Positions 54,502 to 64,000 of a DNA stretch of 64,000 nt are shown one piece after another. A program made the translations under genes and the position numbers. Every line of letters starts with the position of its first letter. Position 1 is the stretch's first letter. Under the pieces are notes generated by a model. That model saw nothing but the letters and a program-made list of their open reading frames with translations, did no database searches and was not told where the DNA came from. This DNA is from Erythroxylum novogranatense (Eukaryota > Streptophyta > Magnoliopsida > Malpighiales > Erythroxylaceae). Where the stretch lies: NCBI GenBank assembly GCA_029891385.1, contig CM057228.1, positions 22,468,309 to 22,532,308 on the forward strand, given 5' to 3'.

Positions 54502-57500
54502 TGTTAGCCGAATTTCTTTTATGTTAATTAAGCATGATTAGCAATTAAGCATGATTAGTGTTAGTATTTAATTAAGTTGTTATTGATTAAGTAAGGAGGC
54601 ATAAATAAGTTAGTCGACTAATGATTTAAAGTAATAAAATGTGTTAGATAAGTTGTGAAGTAGTAGTGAAAGAAGAATAAGAGAATAAAGGTGGAATGGG
54701 CTTTAGTTGTCTTGAATTAGAAAGAAGGAAAAGAGTGGGCTTAGGCTAAATGGGCTTAAGTTGTAAATAGTAGTATAAGAAGAAGAGGAGGAAATAAAGA
54801 GAAGGGAAGAGGATAATTGGGCCTAAGAGAATGATGGGCCTAAATGAAATGAAAAGAAGATGAAATAAATGAAATGAATAAAGAACAAGAAAATGAAATG
54901 GGCCCAAAGATTTATGGGCTTGAGTAAGTTAAAGAGGAAATAAAAGTAAAAGAAGAAGGAGGAATTAATGAAGAAGTGGGCTTAATGAATTAATGGGCCT
55001 AAGCAAGTTGAGTAGGAAAAAGAATTAGTGGGCTTAAAGAGAACCAATGGGCTTAAGTTAAAGAGAATATGATGTAGGAAAATAAGAAGGAAGATGAAGA
55101 AGGAAGTAGAAGAGAGGAGATGGGCTTAAGTGATTGGGCTTGAGAATTTAGTGAGGAGTATAAAGAAGAGTTAAATGAGTAAGTAGGAGGATTTAAAGAA
55201 GGAAGAAAGCGAAAATGTAGGAGAGGAGAGAGGAGTTTACTGCAATGAGAGGAAAAGAAGAAGAGAAGAAGAAAATGCTAGGTCATGGGATTTCTAATGG
55301 TTCAAGAGCTTGTTTGAAGAAAGTTGAAGAAGAAAAGTGTGGAGAATGCTCCAAGCTACAATCTAAGCTAAGAAACTCTTTGGGAAGTTGGAGATTAAGG
55401 TAAGCTTGGATTTTAGTTTGATCTTTTGTTGGGTTTTGGTTGAAAATGCTTGGAAATAAGATGGGTATAGTGATTCCCAAATCAATTTCATGAAAGAGTT
55501 GATATAGTTTTCCAATTGAAGTTGTTTTGATTTGGGTTTTGTTGTTCTTGAAGTTGAACAAGAAGAAAGAGAAGAGCTAGGGGGAGAGCTCCATTAGACA
55601 AGGATTTAGCAATTGATGAGGTAGGTTTTATGTTTATAGTTGAATAATGGGCCATTTATATGTTTTCTAAATTTAAAAGGTTAAATGATTTCAAATTTAT
55701 AGTTTATGAATGCTTTGAGAAATTAGCATCATTGATGTAATTGTTTTAAAATGATTTGAGAATTATCATGAGAAGTTGATTGATTGAATGAAAATTGTTA
55801 AGTGTTGTTAAGTTAAATAGTTGATTGATACTTGTGTTGGATGAAATGATAAATGCATATGAAATGCTTCATGTTCATGACTTAAGGTATGAAGATTTGC
55901 ATGATTTATGCAATACAAGAATTTGCAAAATATTGCCATTTTGGCAATCATGATTTCAAGCACATGATTGTATGTTAAGTGGGTTAGGTTAAGTCCACCC
56001 AAGAAACGTCTAGTGCACGATGACCATGAAAAGCCTTCTCCGGTTGCCCGATTGGGCTAGGATGTTCCTTTTGGACTCTCAAGAATTTGCCTACATAAGA
56101 CCATTAAATGGAATTATGTAGTTGCCATGAATTGTGGACTTACCGAACCATCATGATGTGTTTAAGTATTATGTGTTATGTGTTACATTACAAGATCATT
56201 TCATGAATTGCATTCATGTCTTTATGACTAATTAGAAAATGCATGAGTTTTATTAAAGATTTCATGAGCGTTTGAAGAATGTGGGAATTGCAAATATGAC
56301 CCTATGAGCGATTTAAAATGGAGTATAAATTGCCTTTATGATTTACAAACAAGTCGAAAAGTGGTATGGTTTAAAATTTTAAGCAAATGACAAGAGGTTT
56401 TATGGAAACAAATGTTTCATGATTTCAAAAGGAAAGTTTTATGGAAATGGATTTTATAAACTGTTTTGTTCATTATTATGATTATAAGCATATTACCTAT
56501 TGAGCCCCAAGCTCACCCCTCTTTTCCCAAATTCCAGGTATTAAACAAGAAAATCAAGAGATGTGAGATCAAGGCACAAATAGCCTATTTTGTTGTGTAT
56601 TTAAAGTTAGATGATGTAACATAAGGTTAAAATTGTATTGTGAGCGTTTGAATGAGGTAAATTGAGATGATTGGGATTTGTGTATATGTAATTGGGATAT
56701 TGGTATTGGTAATGAAATCTTGGCTTGGAAATGACATTGGGATATGTAGCGTTGATCTTATGGTATTCATGAAAGATTGGTTTCGTATATGAAATTGAAT
56801 TAGATAAATTATATATATATGAATGGTCATGATGATGGTTGAGTATGAATGGATGATATAAGTTTGGATATATATATATATCGTATGCAAAGCAGTGGAA
56901 AATAAGTAGGTTCAAAGAAGTAATCAATTGAATTGATGAGCATTGAGTACAAGTTGCCATTGTTGGAAATCGAAACTTTATGAATAAGAAAAGATGGAAT
57001 AGTATGAAACATGAAATGTTGTTGAATATAAAGGATCATATGGATTGAAGTTGAGAGTTAGCTTGTGATGGGTGAAAGTTGCTTGAGTGATGGCTTGGGT
57101 CATGTGGATGGATCCATTGGCAATTGGGATTAAATTGAGAGTAGATGAGTTGAATAAAAGTGTCAAAAGTCTGTGAGGTTAGAACACGTGCCGTCCTTAT
57201 TCATTCATCATATTATTATTTGATGGTCATGATCGAGTAGTGACCTTTGAGTGGACTTTACCTTACTAAATGATGGAGTTAGCTTTACACCTTCATAAGA
57301 TTTATATTTCATCTTCTTACCTTTCCATAGAGGTATAGTATGCCCCAATCGAGCTAGGGATCAAAAGTTATGAGTCTTGAAAGATGATGATTCCAAGTGG
57401 TTACGAAAGAAGGGTCCCGATCATTGGAAGGTGTTCCATCGACTAGGAAGGGTTCCAGTCGACTGGAAAGTGTTCCAGTCGACTACTCGGAGGGCGGAGA

Positions 57501-58565
57501 ATATTTCTCGTAAGTTCCAGTCGACTATAAAGTGTTCGATCATTGGAAATGTTTCAATGACTATAACCAAAGATAATACCTATCGATCGACCAGCACCTA
57601 GTCCAATCGACTAGGATTGTTAGCCAAGTGTTTTGGACGTTATTAGAGGCCGAATTTGGTTTTGTGGTCTTCATAAGAGTTGTAGATCTAGATGTCTACT
57701 TTCGTATGGTGAAAGAATGAACACATTTGAACCTCTATATTAAAAGTTATAGCAATCGCGCCAAAAGAGTTTCAATTTGATTTTGAAGTGAGCATGGTCC
57801 ATTGTTTGGGGCATAATTCACTCATCCGACCTCAAAATGAGGTGACTTTTGAACCATAGACTCATGAGACATATAGGTACCTCTACATAAAATTTTATAG
57901 CAATTGGAGTTGAACTGAGCAATTTTGTATTGTATCAAGTAAGAGGTCAGCTAAGAAAGCATAATGAAGGTTTTGTACACATTATGGTTTTCGGGGATAT
58001 CATGAGCTATAGAACTCCAAATGAAGTGATTTTTGAGCCATGGATTCATGAGACATGTAGGTATCTACCCATAAGAATTTGTGCCATTTGGAGTTAAATT
58101 GAGGAACTTTTCTTTAATGCAATTGAGTGGTCGGTCAAGAGAATATGATCCGGTTATGAATAAACTTTGGATTTTAAGCGTATCTTGAGTTGTAAAACTC
58201 AATGAAGGTATTTCTTATGTCAAATTTAACAAGGGATTAGTATTATGATACTAGGAAGAAGTCAATTGAAATTGAGTTCTCAAAGTCTTCCCAGTTGGAC
58301 CACAAGTAAGCAAGTTGAGTTGAGGATGAGACATGTTTGGAATGGGCCCGACATTGAAGATGTCGCAAGTGAAATTCGAGATGATAGAATATGAACAAGG
58401 TATGATTCATGTCTATTAAGGGTTTTCAAAATGTAAATAGTCCAAAAAAAAAAAAAAAAAAAAAAAGACGGCTAATTAGGGTTAATGGCATAAACCCTAC
58501 AAGGTAAAATGGCTAAGTTTCATGTTACATGATCCGGAGTTGGACTCCGGTAACGGGGTCTAACA
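54502..58565 (+). repeat. gypsy-1 3' LTR
   Basis: Matches 47359-51433 throughout. Differences are mostly single-base length changes in homopolymers and changes at CG sites. It has the same TGGGCY array (54697-55140), TATA box (55159), TCGACT block, A run (about 58443-58466, longer than in the 5' LTR) and hairpin. Confidence 0.93.
54697..55140 (+). promoter_or_regulatory. TGGGCY array, 3' LTR of gypsy-1
   Basis: Same series of TGGGCT/TGGGCC motifs as 47558-48003, first at 54697, last at 55135-55140, followed by TATAAAG at 55159. In this LTR it could drive transcription outward into gypsy-2. Confidence 0.8.
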
Positions 58566-58570
58566 CCTGT

Positions 58571-59034
58571 AGAGTTCCGAGTGAGATGATTTTTATTTCT
58601 AAATAAACTGGGGATATAGAGATACAAATGATCTAAAAGAATAAATTTTAATTCAGTCCCTAAGACTTCCAATTTTTGGATGGAAGTTAGGTATAGTGTA
58701 CTATTTTAGCTTAATAACAATTTGAAAACGTTTGGGTCCTAACTTTAAGATTTCTAAACCAAATTGAATGGTTTTGGTGTCATTAAAAACTTAAGACAAT
58801 GGGGGAAAAATGTTATAAAGAAGTCAAATTGTAATTCAAGTTTAAGGTTTCCCAAAATCTGTGCTAAAATAGGAGTAATGAGTTTGTTTTTGGATGTTTG
58901 ACTGGTGTGGGCAATCCACCCTTGTGGGATGATGGCTAATGAGGATTCTTTGAAATAACCCTACAAGATAATACTCATGCTCAAGTCTTCTGATGTTTCA
59001 AGGAGTTGGGCTAAAAAAAATTAGAGGCCCAACA
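58571..59034 (+). repeat. gypsy-2 left LTR, second part
   Basis: Continues the left LTR after gypsy-1. It begins within the conserved motif (AGAGTTCCGAGTGAGATGAT) and ends GAGGCCCAACA. GAGTTGGGC and GGCCCAACA near the end can pair. Its counterpart in the right LTR is outside the window. Confidence 0.85.
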
Positions 59035-59037
59035 GTG

Positions 59038-59049
59038 TGGTATTAGAGC
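59038..59049 (+). promoter_or_regulatory. gypsy-2 primer-binding site
   Basis: TGGTATTAGAGC, one mismatch from the initiator Met-tRNA complement, four bases after the LTR end. Confidence 0.87.
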
Positions 59050-59880
59050 GCCTAGGTTTAGTATCTTACATAGACATTTTTCGAAATATGTGTCAAGTAA
59101 AATTAGTGAGAAAAACGGTACTCTTTCATCATATAAGAAAATGAAAGTTTGTGGTTATTATGTAGTCTGATATGTTAGACATAGATTCAATATTTGTGAT
59201 TATGTTAGTGAATATGGTGACGGAATTTTGTTGTGGATATGTAGTTGAATTGATATGGATTTGAAAATTTTTTCATAAATTGACTGAGAATAAATAGTGA
59301 TATAGTTGGAAATGACTAGATTTAAGATGTATAAGTAAAGTGGAAATGAAAGGTTGAACTTGGAATTTAAAATGATTGTTTAATTGCCGTGATAAGAGTT
59401 ATGATCTGGTATAAGAACATATTAGTGGAGTTGAGATCATAATTTCATAATGATTATGCATCAATAATTCTGAATTGATTAAGGATATACACAGAGAAGA
59501 TTTATGAGATGAATGATATATAGTAAGGAAAAAGTTAGAAATATATACAAGATGGGATGTTATGTATGAATGAGATTAAGGAAAAGATGAAGAATTGAAT
59601 GAGAAGAGTTAATGTACTCAATATGGTAGGTCAACCATTAAGATATTAGAAGAGGTAAATCCTGAAAAATTGGATTAAATTTTTTGTTAAAATGGGATGA
59701 CTTTGATGATACACATCTAAGCATATGCAACAGTAATTATGTTTATTACTTCATTGAGTTTTGTAAATAGTATATGTATAGGAACATCTTGGATATATAT
59801 ATATATATATACACATATCTGAGATCATTAAAGTTTGAGGTAATTATTGAGTTGAGAGAATTGAATATAAGACTGAGACA
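59050..59880 (+). other. gypsy-2 internal, 5' part, no readable gene
   Basis: This should hold gag, protease and RT but only 830 bp remain and I cannot read any domain. A large deletion between primer site and RNase H is the simplest explanation. A TA microsatellite lies at about 59795-59815. Confidence 0.6.
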
Positions 59881-61190
59881 ATTGATATAAGTACTAAAAG
59901 ACTATGATTGTACAAATGAGTATTTCCTAGTAAAGTTAATGTTGTATCTAATGCATTAAGTAGAAATCCCAATAGTAGTGAAGCATGAATTCAGATATTG
60001 AGGTTATCAGATCTAGTGCAAAAAGGAGCATAGAATGTGGAGTTAAATTTTGGGCAAATCAAAATACTATTTACTATGGAATTGAAGATCAATTTCACAT
60101 GAAAGGATTAACCAAGCCCAAATTGAGGATTCAGAAATTGTGAATCTTACTAAGAAATTGAAAGTGAATACGTATTTTGGGTTCGAATAGGAAGAATGAT
60201 ACATTATGATTGAAATAAGAAGTATGTGTACCGATAAGGATGATTGAGCAAAGAGATTATTAGATAAACATAAATAACAACCTATGATATACATCCCAGT
60301 AGGAATACGTCAAAACAACATTTAGTGGCTAAAAGTGTAGAATCAAGCGACTGAATGTTTGATTTTGTCGACGGTCTTAACTGTCAGAGATATGCTTAAG
60401 GCTTATAGTTTAGAGTTCATAGGAACATAAGATCAATGTATAGTTCTATTTGACTTCAAACATTACAATCATTATCATAGTGATTTCATTATAATACTGT
60501 ATGAGAAGTTAGATGATAGAAAGAGTCGTCCACCTTTATATTTGAATGGATAAGGCCTAAAATAGTTAAAGGCTAGAATTAATTAGAGATGTTACTAATA
60601 AGTGAAATTGATCTGTATTAGAAATTAAGTGATTCAAGAAAGATGAATGAATTAGGTGGATCAACACCAAAGGCATGGAATATAGTAAGATAGACATAAG
60701 AGTTAAGTGTAATGACACTATAGAGATGTGAACTATGAAGTGAAAGATGAAATGTTTCTGAGAGTATCACCTTCTCAAGGTGTGTTTAGATTGAGTGCAA
60801 GATATGCTCAAGTTAGAGTAAAGAAGTAACTAAGCTTGGATTGTATTGGCCCATATAAAGTTATTAAGAATCGGACCATTGACTTTTAAGTTAGTACTAT
60901 TAACAAAGATGTCTCATAGTCATAATGCATTATATACAATTCTGTTAAGAAATATCGATATGATCTGATATTGGTGTTATTGACACAGGAAGTGAAAAAA
61001 TTGTGAGTAATTTGAAATGTATTGCGGAAACATTTAAGATAGTGTGATATTTGAATAAATCATGGAAGGATTGATTGAATCTGTTAACTAGGGTGATTTG
61101 AAAGAAATTATTTGAGTGATGAAGTTAAATGGAAAACGGAGGAGCATAAGAGGAGGAGATATACCCCTGCCCCTAAATAAGTCAGGTAAG
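59881..61190 (+). pseudogene. gypsy-2 RNase H end and integrase relic with GPY/F module
   Basis: Plus-strand traces in order: KDYDCTNEY and VNVVSNALSRNP (59897-59970), the end of RNase H; integrase core remnants near 60360-60520 (including HYHSDFI and LYEKLDDRK); and EMFLRVSPSQGVFRLSARYA (about 60750-60810) leading to CIGPYKVIKN (60842-60871). The GPY residues define the GPY/F module at the integrase C-terminus of Ty3/gypsy elements, including chromoviruses. Many stops. No chromodomain can be read with confidence in the last 250 bp. Confidence 0.75.
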
Positions 61191-61213
61191 AATTTTGAGC
61201 ACGAAATTCTTTT

Positions 61214-61227
61214 AAAAGGGGGAGAAA
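61214..61227 (+). promoter_or_regulatory. gypsy-2 polypurine tract
   Basis: AAAAGGGGGAGAAA immediately before the right LTR (TGTTGACC), after the GAGCACGAAATTC phrase. Confidence 0.88.
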
Positions 61228-64000
61228 TGTTGACCCTCAAAAAATTTTTCTTAATGAATAAGCATGATTTAAATAATTTTAAGGTTTTGATAGATTAATC
61301 ATTTTGTAATTATTTAATTAAGTCAAAGTTAGTAGGATTTATTAAATGGGTAAGTGTTAATGTTATAAGAACATTCAAGGGTGTATTTGACAAGACACTT
61401 AAGGTTAAAAGAACATAAGCCCATAAGGAAGGATAAAATGAATTTTTTGGGCTCATTAAGGGTAGAAATGGAAGAAGAAATGTTGTCTTGTTTTTTTTAA
61501 AAAAGAAAAAACGTGAATTGAGAGAGAAGAACAAAAATATAAGAGAGAAAGAAGAGAGTTTCGGTGGAGATGAGAGGAAAGAAGGAAAGATAGTTAGGGT
61601 TTCATCATTTCTTGGTTTTTAAGGGAGATTTTGAGGTTGTTCAAGAAGGAAAAAAGGTAGAGGGAGAGAAGAGCTTCCATTTAAGCTAAAGATCTCTTTA
61701 TTTGGTGAAGAATCAAGGTAAGATCATTTTGAATCTTTTGGATTTTTTGAAGGATTTTAGTTCATGAGCCTTAGTAAATGCATGATAGGTATTCTAGAAC
61801 CAATTTTAGTGATTGTGCTCTATGGGATTTTCAATTAAAAACCCTATTAAGTGGGATTTTTGTTATTATAGAAGGGGATCAAGAGAGGCATTTTGAGCAA
61901 GTCTTTAAACAAGGAATTCAAGGTGGGTACATGTTTATAATAGAGTAAATAAGCCACTAATTTTTTCTTTGAATCAAAGAAGTTTAATGATTTCAATTGC
62001 ATCATAAGTGTTGCATTTATTGCTTTTGAATGATTTGAGAAATTGCAATATGTTATTATATGAATTGTGTGATGATTTATGAAAAGACTTTGAAAGTGAT
62101 TTTTTTGAAAAGATAACATGTTTATGAAATCATGATTTCGAAATATCTCATGATTATGAAAAATCAAGTTTCGAAAAAGTGTCATTTTGGACAATATGTT
62201 GACAAGATGTGAAATGCATAAATATGTGGATTTGTGGTGGTCCCCTAAGTTAAATCAAGTAAACTTTGAAAAAAAGCTTCTCCCACCTGCCCTCTAGTGG
62301 CATGAAACTCCTTCATGAACTCCCATAAGTTCACGACTACACAAAATCATTATGTGAGATTGTGTTAGTATGTTTTGTTCACAGCTACACAGGACCCTTA
62401 TGGGAAATATGTAGTACGTTTTGTTTTGGATCCACCCAAACTATTCTGATGTGCTTATGTTATGTTAACAAGTTTGATGCATTCATGTTTTGTAGTTCGT
62501 GAACTTTGGTTAAGGATTTGAGATTGATACAATTCATGATTTCCATTTGAATTTTATATTGAAAAATGAACATTTTAAAGGTTTTGCTTATTTTTTTGTT
62601 ATAAACTGTTATCTACGAGCTTTCAAGCTCACCTCTTTTTCGTCCCATCTTCAGGTGAAGAAAATAAGATCGAGTAATCAAGAGTCGAGGATTCATACTA
62701 CTTTTGCAATGTTTTGTAAATTAAGTTACAGTTTATAAAAGCAAGACTTTAGATGCATTTCAAGAATTGTTGGGGTTTTGTATCTTTTATATTTTAGATT
62801 TTGATATCAATATTGGAATGCCATTAAAGCTTTGTCAATTCTTATTTTTTTGTTACTGAAACATTAATTATGTATGGATTATGTGAGTTGAAATTAGATA
62901 TACTTTTTATATATATATACATATATGTATATAAAAGAAAGATAGGAATTATGAGCGATGAGATATAGTTGAATGTGATGAGTCAAATGAGTTGAGTTTT
63001 AAGGGTTTAACGAAGTCAATTTGGTAGTTGAATGGTTATGCTCAGGACATTCCAAGTTTGCATAATGTAAATTTCAATTCTTTCATAGGGATAAAATGTT
63101 CTGACTTCAGGAGAAAATTTGGATTAATCTAGGTTGAATTAAACAAATTTGTCTTTAGAAAGTTGTAACTTATCTTTCTAGCTTTCCAACGATATATAGT
63201 ATGAAATTTTTGAACATCAGAGTCAAAAATTATGATCTTTATGGGTAGAGATGCTCTGGAGAGTGTAGTTAGTGATTTAGAGCTTTTGGTGATGTGAAGA
63301 AGACCCAATAGAAATACCTTCGTCTGATGCATCTCAGACTAAATCGTCTGATGCATCTCAAACTGAATCGTTTGATTCGCTGTAGACTGAATTTTCTAAT
63401 GCTTCTTAGACTGAATCATCTAACCTTTTGTCTAGTCCAATTTTGACCCTCTATATGATCAAATCTCACTTTGGTATCTTCATGAAAGTTGTATATCTAT
63501 AAGTCCTCTTTCAAACCATCTAATAATGACCTTGATCTGATATCTCTAAATAAAGTTATGCTAATGTTTGCAAAATAGGTCTTAGACTGAAGCCTTTCGT
63601 CAAACTTTTCATCTGGTATCGTCTGGCCTTTCGTCTGGTTTAATTTTGACTTTCTAGATGACACAATCTTGCTTCAGTATCTGCATAAAAGTTGTATATC
63701 TACAAGTTCTCTTTCAAACCATCTAAGAATAACCTTGATCCGATATCTCTAGAGAAATTTATGCTAATTGTTCCAAAATAGGTCTTAGACTAAAGCCTTT
63801 CGTCTGACCTTTCATCTGGTATCATCTAGCCTTTTGTCTGGTTCAATTTTGACCCTCTAGATGACAAAATCTTGCTTTAATGTCTTCATGAAATTGTAGA
63901 TCTACAAGTCCTCTTTCAAACCGTCTAAGAATGACCTTGATCTGATATCTCTAGAGAAATTTATGCTAATTGTTCCAAAATAGGTCTTAGACTGAAGCCT
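61228..64000 (+). repeat. gypsy-2 right LTR, truncated by the window edge
   Basis: First 2773 bp of the 3' LTR, homologous to 43677-46570. Telobox at 61594-61602, donor-like AAG/GTAAG at 61715-61722, acceptor-like TTCAG at 62650-62654 and the CGTCTG array from 63320. Substitutions relative to the left LTR are frequent, unlike the gypsy-1 pair. Confidence 0.9.

Larger units (their letters stand above)
47359..58565 (+). mobile_element. gypsy-1: young long-LTR Ty3/gypsy derivative (LARD-like)
   Basis: Two LTRs (47359-51433 and 54502-58565, 4075 and 4064 bp) flank a 3068-bp internal domain with primer site and polypurine tract. CCTGT flanks it at 47354-47358 and 58566-58570. The LTRs differ mainly by 1-3 bp indels, so insertion was recent. 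The internal domain has only heavily interrupted traces of RNase H and integrase and no gag. Long LTRs with a short, non-coding centre are the description of large retrotransposon derivatives (LARDs). Confidence 0.93.
43677..64000 (+). mobile_element. gypsy-2: Ty3/gypsy chromovirus-like element, right LTR runs off the window
   Basis: Left LTR in two parts (43677-47358 and 58571-59034, 4146 bp together), primer site 59038-59049, decayed pol, polypurine tract 61214-61227, right LTR from 61228 to beyond 64000. The internal domain is only 2.19 kb. Left and right LTRs are visibly diverged, so it is older than the nested gypsy-1. It entered the copia-2 LTR; AACTT at 43672-43676 may be its target duplication but the partner is outside the window. 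Confidence 0.88.

Overview
The window is heterochromatin-like DNA from a flowering plant, most likely a eudicot. It is AT-rich, has no intact host gene and consists almost entirely of nested transposable elements: Ty1/copia and Ty3/gypsy LTR retrotransposons with initiator-Met-tRNA primer sites, a Mutator-like (MULE) DNA transposon, a hAT-type MITE, a LINE fragment and solo LTRs. I see no rRNA, tRNA, CRISPR array or bacterial gene. The species cannot be named from the sequence.

Layout. 1-7276 is a rearranged copia relic: a 3.05-3.07 kb block present twice in direct order (1-3070 and 3337-6386), then minus-strand remnants of an extra ORF and RNase H, and an LTR end. 7277-9480 is unassigned DNA plus another CAGACG-type relic. 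9661-9888 looks like the last exon of a degraded or captured plant gene with an in-frame 25-codon duplication. From 10955 an old minus-strand copia element (copia-2) begins: its left LTR (10955-13562) holds a solo LTR (11575-12961), and its gag relic, primer site and right LTR lie at 40980-43676. Inside it sits a MULE, about 13587-39145, recognised by degenerate terminal inverted repeats of about 250 bp and a decayed MuDR transposase. The MULE carries a SIRE-like copia element on the minus strand (copia-1, 15411-27559; gag, protease, integrase, RT, RNase H and an extra 3' ORF), solo LTR A1 (24291-26987, inside a copia-1 LTR), solo LTR B (31312-36665) with solo LTR A2 nested in it in reverse (31839-34473), and a MITE (38444-38714). 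A 5'-truncated LINE lies at 39600-40130. From 43677 to the window edge is an older gypsy element (gypsy-2). Its left LTR was split by a young, long-LTR gypsy element (gypsy-1, 47359-58565).

Order of events read from the nesting: copia-2, then the MULE (and separately gypsy-2), then copia-1 and B, then A1 and A2; gypsy-1 entered gypsy-2 last. Target-site duplications visible: GGTTT/GGTCT for copia-1, TAGCC for A1, GTTGT for A2, CTCAC/CCCAC for B, ATCAA for the 1.4 kb solo LTR, CCTGT for gypsy-1 and CCTTAGAT for the MITE.

Most notable. Gypsy-1 has near-identical 4.07 kb LTRs but a short (3.07 kb) internal domain with only decayed pol, which is LARD-like and suggests it moved in trans. Each gypsy-1 LTR carries 13 TGGGCY (site II) motifs in about 445 bp just upstream of a TATA box. 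All five gypsy-type LTR families or copies with a readable middle share one layout: a family-specific CpG-rich short-repeat block followed by one conserved motif. The MULE transposase copy lacks the central catalytic part.
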